A stretch of 64,000 bases of DNA from Anomaloglossus baeobatrachus (Eukaryota > Chordata > Amphibia > Anura > Aromobatidae), in NCBI RefSeq assembly GCF_048569485.1, contig NC_134358.1, positions 217,282,128-217,346,127 on the forward strand, written 5' to 3'. The notes beneath the pieces are model-generated. The model did no database searches, was not told the origin of the DNA, and was given only the letters and a program-made list of their open reading frames with translations. The number at the start of each line of letters is the position of its first letter. Position 1 is the first letter of the stretch. Below are positions 1-11,735 of the stretch, piece by piece. The position numbers and the translations under genes were made by a program.

Positions 1-310
1 AGTCCGATGTGTGTGTGCGGTGCAGAGCCCTATGTGTGTCTGCGGTGCAGAGTCCGATGTGTGTGTGTGTGTGGTGCAGAGCCCTATGTGTGTGTGTGCG
101 GTGCAGAGCCCTATGTGTATGATGCAGAGCCATATGTGTGTGTGGTGTGCAGAGCCCGATGTGGTGTGGGGTGCAGAGCCCGATGTGGTGTGGGGTAAAG
201 AGCCATATGTGTGTGTGTGTGGTGCAGAGTCCGATGTGTGTGTGATGCAGAGCCATATGTGTGTGGGGGGCGCAGAGCCCGATGTGTGAGGTGCAGAGCC
301 CTATGTGGGG
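1..310. repeat. GT-rich minisatellite, cut by window edge
   Basis: Irregular tandem copies of a roughly 22-32 bp unit built from a (GT)n run followed by GGTGCAGAGCCCTATG or close variants. The array enters from outside the window and ends near 310. It is open in several frames only because the unit is simple; I see no gene. Confidence 0.85.
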
Positions 311-844
311 CTGTTATTTGCAATGTTGTAGTAATAACAGGTCAGGTATTGGGACAGAATACTGACAGGGAATATGTGTGCAGGGGGTGGGCAGAGGGTG
401 AGGCTGGACACTGGGGTGGGGCTTACACTGAGGCCGGGCGGTGCCAGCTGTGACTGGGAGGTGTGGCACAGGAAGTTATCATGTTTCCTGGAGCTGAATG
501 TAAACAAAGAGCTGCAGAGAATAAAGTCATAATTCAAGAGGAACAAAAGTTAGAAAACAAAAAATAACAATGTAGGGGTGTTTTATATGTCAATACAGAA
601 CAGATTAGTTTAACAAAAATTTTTGAGTTTATGTCGGACAACTCCTTTAAACAAAGGATTTTTCTCTGTGTTTTGTGTTTATTTCTTTTACTTACATTGA
701 ATAATAGGGGTCTCATAAACTCATCCCAACTATTTTTCCAGGGCTTTTTGATCAAAAATAATGTTTACTAAGTACACTATGTTTATTTATATGCACTATT
801 GCTTTTACTTATTTACAGCAGGATATATGTTGATATTATTTTTA
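311..844. other. Unassigned AT-rich stretch
   Basis: No convincing coding region, RNA gene or repeat boundary. Short open frames here have no recognisable domain and no codon-like periodicity that I can see. Confidence 0.5.
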
Positions 845-1205
845 TCTTGGGTTTTCTTAATCCAGGGCTTGGTTGCAGCTATGATTTTTTTTTGACAAAT
901 CACAGCTGTCATTAACCCCTTATATTACCCCAATTGCCACCGCACCAGGGCAATCGGCATCAGCCAGGTAAGCGCCAGGATTAGCACATATAATGGATGT
1001 GCCAATTCTGGGGCGGCTGCAGGCTGCTACTTTTAGGCTTGGGAGAGTCCAATAACCATGGGCCTCCCCAGCCTAAGAATACCAGCCCCCAGCTGTCTGC
1101 TATATCTTGGCTGGGTATCAAAATTGGGAGGGGGGACTGCAAGCCGTTCTTTTTATTTTTTTTTTTAATTTAAATAATTTAAAAGAAGCTGCATGGGGCC
1201 CCTTA
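845..1205 (+). repeat. Dispersed repeat fragment (core module, copy 1)
   Basis: This stretch carries the landmarks TTGCCACCGCACCAGGGCAA, an AATGGATG(T/C)G motif, a CCAGCCTAAGAATACCAG block and an A/T-rich tail. The same landmarks recur at 53868-54120 on the + strand and at about 60840-61080 and 63600-63930 on the opposite strand. It is therefore a dispersed transposon-derived module. No coding capacity is seen. Confidence 0.7.
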
Positions 1206-1779
1206 TATAACTGGAACCTGTTTATTCTTGCACGTTCAACGTCCACTTTTCTGGCACTTAGGACCCCCATGCTGTGTCCTTCTCTCCTCAGGGGAAAACT
1301 CTGCTGACTTGCCCTAGGAAGCTTCCTCTAGCAGCTAAGTCCTATAACTTTATTTTACCCGGTATCCATTCCTTATGCAGCTGCGGTGTTTCACTCGTGC
1401 CCGCGCCCCGGATGCGCAACTTCTCCTGGCACCAGTATGAGGTCTCCCTGAAGTTGGCTGGCTACAGTGTCCAACTGGTCCGAAGTCGATTTTCCGCTGG
1501 TCAGCCGGTTGAGGTCTTGACACTTTATGAAGGGATTCCCTCCAATTCAGGCCAGCTCCAACATAAGCCTATGCCTGACACCTTTGCTGTCGCTCACCAA
1601 ACTTATTCTATTCCTTCCTCACAATTACTGTCCCCTCTGCTCTCTCCTCCCCTCTTAGCTCCGTTTCTATAACGACCCCACGTCTGCTCTTTCTTGTATT
1701 CCTACTAAATCCTGTTAACTATCTAGCTGCCTGATCTACTCCTTCCTCCACCGCCTACCGCTTGTTCCCTAGTTCCCAC
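1206..1779. other. Unassigned stretch with one 132-codon open frame
   Basis: A frame open from 1274 to 1672 on the + strand does not begin with ATG and ends in a Leu/Ser/Pro-rich tail translated from pyrimidine-rich DNA. I recognise no domain in it. The region may be decayed repeat DNA; I do not support it as a gene. Confidence 0.4.
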
Positions 1780-1880
1780 TAAGGTTACCGTCTCACTAAA
1801 CGACGTACCAGCGATTCCGAACACGATATGACCTGGTCAGGATCGCTGGTGTGTCGCTACCTGGTCGCTGGTGAGCTGTC

Positions 1881-1896
1881 ACTCAGGCAGATCTCA
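1881..1896 (+). repeat. Target-site duplication, left copy
   Basis: The 16-bp sequence ACTCAGGCAGATCTCA occurs immediately before the satellite array and again, identical, immediately after it at 6515-6530. In the interrupted transposon this sequence would be expected only once, so it marks the array as a later insertion. Confidence 0.8.
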
Positions 1897-4800
1897 TTAA
1901 GGAATAACGTTTGGAACTCCATTCTATGTCTGAACTGGGTGCAAAAAAACTAAAAAACATCACTATGGGGAGATAAGGTATGCACACCAGTGACTATGGA
2001 AGGGGAATAGATGCAATAGCAGAAACTGCTGTGTGAATACTGACATGAAAAATTCAATAGCTATGTGTAAGAATGAAATGTGAAAAATGGAACCTGCATT
2101 ACTGCCATGAATATATGAATAAAGAGAAATTTAGCTACTGAATTGATCAATGCAATAGAGCCCCAACACTACGCCAAAGTATTTCTCTACGTTGGGGTCC
2201 CTAGCTTGTGTGTGTCCTCTCATGCAGTTAAAAAACTTACCGTGTATGGGAAGCTGAGACCCAGGCTATATATACGATGTGGATTGGCAATAGGTGTGTA
2301 TGGGGAGGGTTCACAAACGAAAAACTACTAACATTAAGGAATAACGTTTGGAACTCCATTCTATGTCTGAACTGGGTGCAAAAAACCTATTGCATTGATC
2401 AATTCAGTAGCTAAATTTCTCTTTATTCATATATTCATGGCAGTAATGCAGGTTCCATTTTTCACATTTCATTCTTACACATAGCTATAGAATTTTTCAT
2501 GTCAGTATTCACACAGCAGTTTCTGCTATTGCATGTATTCCCCTTCCATAGTCACTGGTGTGCATACCTTATCTCCCCATAGTGATGTTTTTTAGGTTTT
2601 TTGCACCCAGTTCAGACATAGAATGGAGTTCCAAACGTTATTCCTTAATGTTAGTAGTTTTTCGTTTGTGAACCCTCCCCATACACACCTATTGCCAATC
2701 CACATCGTATATATAGCCTGGGTCTCAGCTTCCCATACACGGTAAGTTTTTTAACTGCATGAGAGGACACACACAAGCTAGGGACCCCAACGTAGAGAAA
2801 TACTTTGGCGTAGTGTTGGGGCTCTATTGCATTGATCAATTCAGTAGCTAAATTTCTCTTTATTCATATATTCATGGCAGTAATGCAGGTTCCGTTTTTC
2901 ACATTTCATTCTTACACATAGCTATTGAATTTTTCATGTCAGTATTCACACAGCAGTTTCTGCTATTGCATGTATTCCCCTTCCATAGTCACTGGTGTGC
3001 ATACCTTATCTCCCCATAGTGATGTTTTTTAGGTTTTTTGCACCCAGTTCAGACATAGAATGGAGTTCCAAACGTTATTCCTTAATGTTAGTAGTTTTTC
3101 GTTTGTGAACCCTCCCCATACACACCTATTGCCAATCCACATCGTATATATAGCCTGGGTCTCAGCTTCCCATACACGGTAAGTTTTTTAACTGCATGAG
3201 AGGACACACACAAGCTAGGGACCCCAACGTAGAGAAATACTTTGGCGTAGTGTTGGGGCTCTATTGCATTGATCAATTCAGTAGCTAAATTTCTCTTTAT
3301 TCATATATTCATGGCAGTAATGCAGGTTCCATTTTTCACATTTCATTCTTACACATAGCTATTGAATTTTTCATGTCAGTATTCACACAGCAGTTTCTGC
3401 TATTGCATGTATTCCCCTTCCATAGTCACTGGTGTGCATACCTTATCTCCCCATAGTGATGTTTTTTAGGTTTTTTGCACCCAGTTCAGACATAGAATGG
3501 AGTTCCAAACGTTATTCCTTAATGTTAGTAGTTTTTCGTTTGTGAACCCTCCCCATACACACCTATTGCCAATCCACATCGTATATATAGCCTGGGTCTC
3601 AGCTTCCCATACACGGTAAGTTTTTTAACTGCATGAGAGGACACACACAAGCTAGGGACCCCAACGTAGAGAAATACTTTGGCGTAGTGTTGGGGCTCTA
3701 TTGCATTGATCAATTCAGTAGCTAAATTTCTCTTTATTCATATATTCATGGCAGTAATGCAGGTTCCATTTTTCACATTTCATTCTTACACATAGCTATT
3801 GAATTTTTCATGTCAGTATTCACACAGCAGTTTCTGCTATTGCATGTATTCCCCTTCCATAGTCACTGGTGTGCATACCTTATCTCCCCATAGTGATGTT
3901 TTTTAGGTTTTTTGCACCCAGTTCAGACATAGAATGGAGTTCCAAACGTTATTCCTTAATGTTAGTAGTTTTTCGTTTGTGAACCCTCCCCATACACACC
4001 TATTGCCAATCCACATCGTATATATAGCCTGGGTCTCAGCTTCCCATACACGGTAAGTTTTTTAACTGCATGAGAGGACACACACAAGCTAGGGACCCCA
4101 ACGTAGAGAAATACTTTGGCGTAGTGTTGGGGCTCTATTGCATTGATCAATTCAGTAGCTAAATTTCTCTTTATTCATATATTCATGGCAGTAATGCAGG
4201 TTCCATTTTTCACATTTCATTCTTACACATAACTATTGAATTTTTCATGTCAGTATTCACACAGCAGTTTCTGCTATTGCATGTATTCCCCTTCCATAGT
4301 CACTGGTGTGCATACCTTATCTCCCCATAGTGATGTTTTTTAGGTTTTTTGCACCCAGTTCAGACATAGAATGGAGTTCCAAACGTTATTCCTTAATGTT
4401 AGTAGTTTTTCGTTTGTGAACCCTCCCCATACACACCTATTGCCAATCCACATCGTATATATAGCCTGGGTCTCAGCTTCCCATACACGGTAAGTTTTTT
4501 AACTGCATGAGAGGACACACACAAGCTAGGGACCCCAACGTAGAGAAATACTTTGGCGTAGTGTTGGGGCTCTATTGCATTGATCAATTCAGTAGCTAAA
4601 TTTCTCTTTATTCATATATTCATGGCAGTAATGCAGGTTCCATTTTTCACATTTCATTCTTACACATAGCTATTGAATTTTTCATGTCAGTATTCACACA
4701 GCAGTTTCTGCTATTGCATGTATTCCCCTTCCATAGTCACTGGTGTGCATACCTTATCTCCCCATAGTGATGTTTTTTAGGTTTTTTGCACCCAGTTCAG

Positions 4801-6514
4801 ACATAGAATGGAGTTCCAAACGTTATTCCTTAATGTTAGTAGTTTTTCGTTTGTGAACCCTCCCCATACACACCTATTGCCAATCCACATCGTATATATA
4901 GCCTGGGTCTCAGCTTCCCATACACGGTAAGTTTTTTAACTGCATGAGAGGACACACACAAGCTAGGGACCCCAACGTAGAGAAATACTTTGGCGTAGTG
5001 TTGGGGCTCTATTGCATTGATCAATTCAGTAGCTAAATTTCTCTTTATTCATATATTCATGGCAGTAATGCAGGTTCCATTTTTCACATTTCATTCTTAC
5101 ACATAGCTATTGAATTTTTCATGTCAGTATTCACACAGCAGTTTCTGCTATTGCATGTATTCCCCTTCCATAGTCACTGGTGTGCATACCTTATCTCCCC
5201 ATAGTGATGTTTTTTAGGTTTTTTGCACCCAGTTCAGACATAGAATGGAGTTCCAAACGTTATTCCTTAATGTTAGTAGTTTTTCGTTTGTGAACCCTCC
5301 CCATACACACCTATTGCCAATCCACATCGTATATATAGCCTGGGTCTCAGCTTCCCATACACGGTAAGTTTTTTAACTGCATGAGAGGACACACACAAGC
5401 TAGGGACCCCAACGTAGAGAAATACTTTGGCGTAGTGTTGGGGCTCTATTGCATTGATCAATTCAGTAGCTAAATTTCTCTTTATTCATATATTCATGGC
5501 AGTAATGCAGGTTCCATTTTTCACATTTCATTCTTACACATAGCTATTGAATTTTTCATGTCAGTATTCACACAGCAGTTTCTGCTATTGCATGTATTCC
5601 CCTTCCATAGTCACTGGTGTGCATACCTTATCTCCCCATAGTGATGTTTTTTAGGTTTTTTGCACCCAGTTCAGACATAGAATGGAGTTCCAAACGTTAT
5701 TCCTTAATGTTAGTAGTTTTTCGTTTGTGAACCCTCCCCATACACACCTATTGCCAATCCACATCGTATATATAGCCTGGGTCTCAGCTTCCCATACACG
5801 GTAAGTTTTTTAACTGCATGAGAGGACACACACAAGCTAGGGACCCCAACGTAGAGAAATACTTTGGCGTAGTGTTGAGGCTCTATTGCATTGATCAATT
5901 CAGTAGCTAAATTTCTCTTTATTCATATATTCATGGCAGTAATGCAGGTTCCATTTTTCACATTTCATTCTTACACATAGCTATTGAATTTTTCATGTCA
6001 GTATTCACACAGCAGTTTCTGCTATTGCATGTATTCCCCTTCCATAGTCACTGGTGTGCATACCTTATCTCCCCATAGTGATGTTTTTTAGGTTTTTTGC
6101 ACCCAGTTCAGACATAGAATGGAGTTCCAAACGTTATTCCTTAATGTTAGTAGTTTTTCGTTTGTGAACCCTCCCCATACACACCTATTGCCAATCCACA
6201 TCGTATATATAGCATGGGTCTCAGCTTCCCATACACGGTAAGTTTTTTAACTGCATGAGAGGACACACACAAGCTAGGGACCCCAACGTAGAGAAATACT
6301 TTGGCGTAGTGTTGGGGCTCTATTGCATTGATCAATTCAGTAGCTAAATTTCTCTTTATTCATATATTCATGGCAGTAATGCAGGTTCCATTTTTCACAT
6401 TTCATTCTTACACATAGCTATTGAATTTTTCATGTCAGTATTCACACAGCAGTTTCTGCTATTGCATGTATTCCCCTTCCATAGTCACTGGTGTGCATAC
6501 CTTATCTCCCCATA
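1897..6514. repeat. 437-bp satellite array with a head-to-head inverted first copy
   Basis: The monomer is 437 bp and the copies are almost identical by eye, differing by only isolated bases. One full copy (1897-2333) plus 55 bp of the next (2334-2388) lie in the + orientation. At 2389 the orientation flips, and about 9.4 copies run in the opposite sense to 6514. Each monomer contains a TATATATA stretch, a CGGTAAGT donor-like motif and an inverted pair CCCCAAC/GTTGGGG about 23 bp apart. A 62-codon frame repeats in each copy but starts with TTG, so I treat it as non-coding. The ends cut the monomer at different phases. The near-identity points to recent amplification or homogenisation. Confidence 0.92.
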
Positions 6515-6530
6515 ACTCAGGCAGATCTCA
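6515..6530 (+). repeat. Target-site duplication, right copy
   Basis: Exact second copy of ACTCAGGCAGATCTCA. It is followed by CCAGTGACCAGCC, the natural continuation of the interrupted transposon arm. Confidence 0.8.
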
Positions 6531-7309
6531 CCAGTGACCAGCCACCAGCCAGCAGCGACTCGCGGAAACGATGCTGCGCTTGGTAACCAAGGTAAATATC
6601 GGGTAACTAAGCAAAATGCTTTGCTTGGTTACCCGATATTTACCCTGGTTACCAGCGCACACCGCTTAGCGCTGGCTCCCTGCACTCGTAGCCAGGGTAC
6701 ACATCGTGTTACTAAGCAAAGCGCTTCGCTTAGTTACCCGATGTGTAACAGAGTGCAGGGAGCCAGTACTGGCAGCCTGAGAGCGGCGTACGCTAGTAAC
6801 CAAGGTAAATATCGGGTAACCAAGAAAAGCACTTCGCTTAGTTACCCGATGTGTACCTTGGTTACCAGCGTCCGCAGCTGTCAGGAGCTGGCTCCCTGCT
6901 CCCTGCACATTCAGATCGTTGCTCTCTCTCTGTCAAACACAGCGATGTGTGCTTCACAGCGGGAGAGCAACAAGCAAAAAATGAACCAGAGCAGTGTGTA
7001 ACGATCAGCGAGTTCACAGCAGGGGCCAAGTCGCTGCTTAGTGTCACACACAGCAAGATCGCTGATGAGGTCACTGGTACGTCACAAAACCTGTGACTCA
7101 GCAGTGATCTCGCTAGCGATCTCGCTTTGTGAGAAGTACCCCTAAGTTTATCTGTTACTAATACTATACATAATTTTACACCATGGGCACAAGGGGACCT
7201 GAACATATCATACACAGCATTTACAATATATCTTATCTGTATCTGTACACTTGTAATACATAGTTACATCACATTCGTAAAAGAGGGCGCTATTCACATT
7301 CCTACTACA

Positions 7310-7560
7310 GGTGCAACCAAACATAGACGCCAGCAGTCTGACTGCAACCAATCATAGATGCTGTCACAGAGGGTGGGCGGGGAGACTCAGTTGTATAATT
7401 GCCCTGCTTTAATCCCCATTTTGCTTCCTTTTGCAGCCCCCAACCCTTACTACCACCATTTTACAGCACACAAGTTTGGGTTCCCATAGATTTATATGTG
7501 GTTCGGGTTCTTGGCCGAACTCGCAGAACCTGACCATCTGCGGGTTCGCCCATCTCTACT
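7310..7560 (+). repeat. Dispersed repeat fragment ending in GGGTTCGCCCATCTCT
   Basis: This contains the CTGACTGCAACCAATCATAG block, seen also near 54190 and, inverted, near 60730 and 63520. A section rich in TTCGGGTTC/GAACTCGC follows. A related sequence on the opposite strand lies at 63190-63420. It is transposon-derived and has no coding capacity. Confidence 0.6.
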
Positions 7561-8132
7561 CCTGGGCACCGTCCTCTGGTCTCTATACACTGACCCTATT
7601 GAACATTAGTAGATTTAGTTTTCAGTACCATCTATATGCTGATAGCACCCAATTATTCCAATCTTCTCCTGATATTGCCTTCACATTACTACAAAATACC
7701 TTTGATTGTTTGTTGTCTCTTATATCATGTCTGAAATTAAATCTTTCTTAAACTGAATTTGTGTTTCCTCTCTTTGCTAACCTACCTAAAGCTGATATTG
7801 CCATTTCCGTTTAAGGCTCTACCATAACTCCCAAGCTGCCTGTTGTTTTAGTTGTTATATTTCATCCAGATCTTTCCTGCACTTCCAATCGCTTACTTAT
7901 GACACCGCCATCTCAAAAACATATCTAAAATACAATTATTCCTTACTTTTGACAATGCAAAAACCCATTCTGGTGCTTTAATTCAGTTTCATCTGGACTA
8001 GTGCAACTTTCTTCTAATTAATCTCCCTCTTATTAAATTCTATACTCTCCAATCTATTGTAAATTCAGCCAGGCTCACATTTCTGTCTATCCACTACACC
8101 AATGCATCCTCTCTGTGCCAGTCATTGCACTG
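7560..8132 (+). pseudogene. L2-clade LINE reverse transcriptase fragment
   Basis: Translation in shifting frames gives the C-terminal half of an L2-type reverse transcriptase. First comes a degraded form of the VPQGSVLGPLLF region, then FQYHLYADSTQLF, then a leucine-rich stretch ending LKLNLS before a stop at 7749-7751. Further decayed pieces follow up to about 8130, including one that resembles the L2 SHLDYCN and LHWLPV regions at DNA level. The catalytic YADD is YADS here, and stops and frame changes are frequent, so it is dead. The 5' part is absent. Its own 3' tail is not present: the tail that follows is in the opposite orientation and is a separate insertion. Confidence 0.75.
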
Positions 8133-8294
8133 GTTGTCTATTATTATTATTATTTATTATTATAGCGCCATTTATTACATAGTGCTTTAAAAATGAAAAG
8201 GGGTATACATAAAATCAAGTACAATAAACATGAACAATACAAGGTACAGACTGGTATAGGAGGAGAGAGGACCCTGACCGCGAGGGCTCACAGT
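8133..8294 (-). mobile_element. 5'-truncated L2-type LINE/SINE 3' tail
   Basis: The + strand starts with (ATT)n, continues with ATTATAGCGCCATTTATTAC and ends with GAGGGCTCACAGTCTACAG. Read on the minus strand this is the usual 3' end of L2-clade elements: a CTGTAGACTGTGAGC block, a GGTCCTCTC block, then GGCGCTATAATAAT repeats. A close relative of this tail is inserted at 40204. No coding part is left. Confidence 0.7.
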
Positions 8295-8699
8295 CTACAG
8301 TCTATACGCGATAACCAATATAAATGTATTATTTTGATACCCATTCTACTGCTGAGTGAAACAGTCGTTGTGTGGCAGTAGTATTGTTCCAGTGTACCAG
8401 AATAACTTTGGGCACTGTGGATTAGGAAATATGTAATGCGTTATATTAGGGGCGGATGCTGAGAGCAAGGGGACCCTGTGCAAGAACTGTGTATGCTCCC
8501 CCCCAAGGCTAAAAGTCACATCTGGGACACGCAGAATAGCGTATCCCGGGGAGTCTAGAGCATGGTGACGTCAATGAGAGGAGGATGCCAGTGCTGGACA
8601 CCAGAGAGAGCAGTGGTAGGTGAGTATATTATCACTGCCATCACTGCCTTAGTATCATTCATATCCAGCAGTATGGTGCTGCTTGTTGGTTTATCTAGC
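8295..8699. other. Unassigned stretch
   Basis: I see no gene, RNA or clear repeat boundary. The sequence has scattered short open frames only. Confidence 0.4.
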
Positions 8700-9000
8700 C
8701 ACATTTGGTAACTATCGGCCTCCTGATGAACCAGAGAGCTGGGGAAATGCTTCAAGGCATGAGGCGATAAGATAAGTTATACTTTAGGCTTTCCCTGATT
8801 AAGTTGTTGTTTTCCTAGAGAACCATTGTGACCTCCTGGGTATTCCGTGGAGTTTTTGTGAACCCAGCCATTGCACTTGAAGCACTTTAATTTGACCACT
8901 GCACTTTATCTTTTGTTTCAGGGGTTTACAGGGTTAGGACAGGGAAAGCTGTCGAGGAGTGGGGCTCCATATCGTACATCTAGGGTGCCAACCTCCATGA
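8700..9000 (+). mobile_element. Orphan Penelope-like terminal fragment (tentative)
   Basis: A hammerhead-like motif at 8716-8766 is followed by a T-rich stretch with repeated GCACTT and CACTTTA(T) words (8870-8910). Penelope-like elements are known to carry hammerhead ribozymes in their LTR-like termini, and the two features together suggest a stray terminus. No coding part is attached. The boundaries are guesses. Confidence 0.4.
8716..8766 (+). ncRNA. Hammerhead ribozyme-like motif
   Basis: In order: a helix I strand CGGCCTC (8716-8722), an exact CTGATGA core (8723-8729), a 4-bp helix II CCAG/CTGG with loop AGAG (8731-8742), the GAAA core (8744-8747), a helix III TGC/GCA closed by the A-T pair (8747-8760), and the returning helix I strand GAGGCG (8761-8766). 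All three helices can form. The order matches a type I hammerhead. The cleavage-site end looks decayed, so I do not claim activity. A chance match is possible but needs several independent coincidences. Confidence 0.5.
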
Positions 9001-9249
9001 CTAGGTAGGACACAAGGGGGGTGGACATTGTAGGGAATTATTTCCTCCTCCTTCCTGTGCACTGATTTACTGTTTTGTATTGTGGTTTCAGACCATTTTA
9101 AAATAATCATTAAATGTTATGTTTTAGTTGGGGTCTATGTGTACATATATTATCACAACGACACTACATCACATGCACATACACACTTTTAATAAATACA
9201 ACATTTAATGGGAAGTTTCTTTAACAATGGTAAGGTAAACCAGAGTTAC
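9001..9249. other. Unassigned stretch
   Basis: AT-rich sequence before the minisatellite. It has no supported feature. Confidence 0.4.
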
Positions 9250-9855
9250 CTCTCCATACTGTCCACCCACACTCCCACTTCAAGATATACAATAGTTCAC
9301 CTACCTCTCCATACTATCCACCCTACAATCACACTTCTCCATACTGTCCCTCCTATGCCCCTGCTTATCCATACTGTCCACCCTATGCTCCCACTTATCC
9401 ATATTGTCACTCATATGCTCCCACTTATCCATACTGTCCCCCTATACTCCCACATCCATACTGTCCCCCGTAGGCTCCCACTTATCCATACTGTCTCCCC
9501 TATGCTCCCACTTATCCATACTGTTCCCCATATGCTCCCACTTATCCATACTGTGCCCCCTATACTCCCATTTATCCATATTGTCCCCCCTATGCTCCCA
9601 CTTATCCATAATGTACCCCTATGCTTCCACTTATCCATATTGTCGCCTCTATGCTCCCACTTATCCATACTGTGCCCCCTATACTCCCATTTATCCATAT
9701 TGTTCCCCCTATGCTCACACTTATGCATACTGTCCCCCCTATGCTCCCACTTATCCATATAGTCCCCCCTATGCTCACACTTATCCATACTGTCCTCCAT
9801 GGTCCCACTTATCCATGTTATCACCCCAAGCTCCCATTTATCCATTCTGTGCTCC
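9250..9855 (+). repeat. About 30-bp minisatellite, CTTATCCATACTGTCCCCCC unit
   Basis: Tandem units of 29-30 bp combine CTTATCCATACTGTCCCC with a short C-rich, TATGCTCCCA part. There are about 20 copies, ragged at the start and regular from about 9350. Long open frames on both strands (up to about 180 codons) follow from the unit length and composition; I do not regard them as genes. Confidence 0.9.
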
Positions 9856-9879
9856 CAAGTTCTTACCTGGCTGTAGGTG

Positions 9880-11735
9880 TGGTCTACGCACCTAGAATAT
9901 TTGGTGATGATGGAATTTGGATGGTGGTGAACCAAGCACCAGAATGGGGGCATCTCCTACAGCCCATAGACTTAATATGGGGCCCGAATTGTGTCACTGT
10001 TCGGTGGTGCTGCTCCCGAAAAAAATGGCATCCACCCCAAATTTTTAGGGTTTGTACAGAACATCTAGGACTACAAAAAAAATATCTGGAATTTTGGAGT
10101 CTTTTTTGAGCCTGGTTCTCAAACTCCCAAACCCCAAATTTGTGACACCATTGGGGGTGCAGATCTAGATGTCCTCTAAGCACCCTGAAAATTTGGTGAG
10201 GATGGAATCTTGAATGGCGGAGAACCCCAACAGCACATAGACTTAACATGGGGCCTGAGTTGCCTCACTTCTTGTGGGTGCTACTCCTCAAAACAAAAAG
10301 TTCATTCAAACCAGATTTGAAAAGTTTGTTGAGTACTTCAAGGGATACTAAGCGATTTCGGGAAAGTGTGGCTCCCTAACTTCAAAATTTGTGATACCCC
10401 TTTGGGTGTAACTCTAGATGTCCTCTAAGTAGCCTGAAAGTTTTGTGATGATGGGACCTTGGACAGTGGAGAACCTGGCACTGTAATGGGGGCACACCAA
10501 ACCACCTGTAGACTTAACATGGAGTCAGAGTTGCTGCAGTTCTCATGGGTACTGCTCCTTGATAAACAATAGCATCCATCCCAAATTTTCAGAGTTTGTA
10601 GGAAGCATCTAGGGCTAAAAAATAGATATCTCAGATTTTTATTTGAATCTTCATAAGTGGAGGTATTAGTAACGGGGTTCAGGGAAGTGTTGTTCCTGAG
10701 CCCCCAAACCACAAATTTTGTGACACACCTGAGTGTCTAGCCATACATTTCTTCTACCTACCCTGAAATGTGGGTTATAATGGATTCTTCGATGATGGAG
10801 AACCCTGCACCAGTAGGGGGCACACCAACAGTCCAAAAAAATTAACATTGGGCTCGAGTTGCCTCATTTCTTTGGTATACTGCTCCCCAAAGAGAAATGG
10901 CATCAACCCCAAGTTTTTAAGTTTTGTACAGGACATTAGCACTATAAAATGTGTATCTCATATTTTTTATTGGAGCTTCAGTACCTTAGATAGCGGCACC
11001 GGAGTTTGGGGGAGCCCCAAGCCCAAAAATTAGTGCCACCATTGGGGTTGTAGCATTAGATGTCCTCTATGCACCCTGGAAGTTTGGTCATTGTGAGACC
11101 TTGGATGTTGGAAAACCCGGCACCAGAATGGGGGCACCCCCAATCACCCATAGACTTACCATGGAGCCCGAGTTGTCTCACTTCTCGGCGGGCTGCTCCC
11201 CCCAAAAAATGGCAACCTCCCAAATTTTAAGAGTTTGTAAAAAACATTTAAGGTTACAAAACATATTTCTCTTATTTTCGATTGAGCCTTCAGAACCAGA
11301 GATGTCGGTAACAGAGTACGAGGAAGCCTGGTTCCCTAACCCCCGGACACCACTGGAGGTGTATCCCTAGATGTCCTCTATACACACTGAAAATTTGGTG
11401 ACAATGGATTCTTGGGAGGCAGAGAACAGAACTGACAACAGAAGTGTGGTACCCCCCACTGCTGATAGGTTTAACAAGGGATCTAAGTTTCCTTACTTAT
11501 AGATGCAGCTGTTCCCTTAAAAAATGTACCATTGAAGTTTTCAGGGTATGTAGACGACAACTAGGGCTACAAAATAGGTATCTCTGATGTTTTATTGGGT
11601 TCCCTAACCCCAGAACTTCAAAATTTGTGACACCACTGAAGATGAATTTCTATAAGTCCTCTATGCACCCTGAAAGTTTGGTGACGATGGGACATTGAAT
11701 GAGGAAGAATCCGGCACCACAAAGGCCATAGACAC
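9880..11735 (+). repeat. Degenerate ~300-bp tandem repeat, about seven copies
   Basis: A block beginning near CTGAAAATTTGGTGATGATGG, then GAACC..GCACCAGAATGGGGGC, then a tail with GTGACACCATTGGGG and TAGATGTCCTCTA, recurs at about 9900, 10189, 10436, 10764, 11080, 11388 and 11670. Spacing runs from about 250 to 330 bp. The copies have diverged strongly, so the array is old. No coding function is evident. Confidence 0.85.

Larger units (their letters stand above)
1780..7146. mobile_element. Non-autonomous DNA transposon, interrupted by a satellite array
   Basis: The left end near 1780 and the right end near 7146 are imperfect inverted repeats: 17 of 25 positions match by eye, including TCTCAC and ACGA. 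The right arm (6531-7146) contains several internal palindromes built around GGTAACCAAGGTAAATATCG and its inverse, typical of foldback-rich non-autonomous DNA elements. The left arm (1780-1896) holds the repeated ACCTGGTCGCTGGTGAG-type sequence. The arms are separated by a 4.6-kb satellite array inserted between two copies of ACTCAGGCAGATCTCA. No transposase is visible. The superfamily is not settled, because I could not define the outer target duplication. Confidence 0.65.

Noticed and set aside
2143-6335. A 62-residue protein encoded ten times in tandem
   Set aside because: The frame starts with TTG, lacks an ATG, and repeats only because the 437-bp satellite repeats. It is conserved because the DNA copies are near-identical, not by selection on protein.
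1897-6514. Hammerhead or tandem snRNA gene array in the 437-bp monomer
   Set aside because: I looked on both strands for CTGANGA with GAAA in range and for U1, U2, U4, U5 and U6 signatures and found none. The CGGTAAGT and TATATATA words alone do not make a gene.
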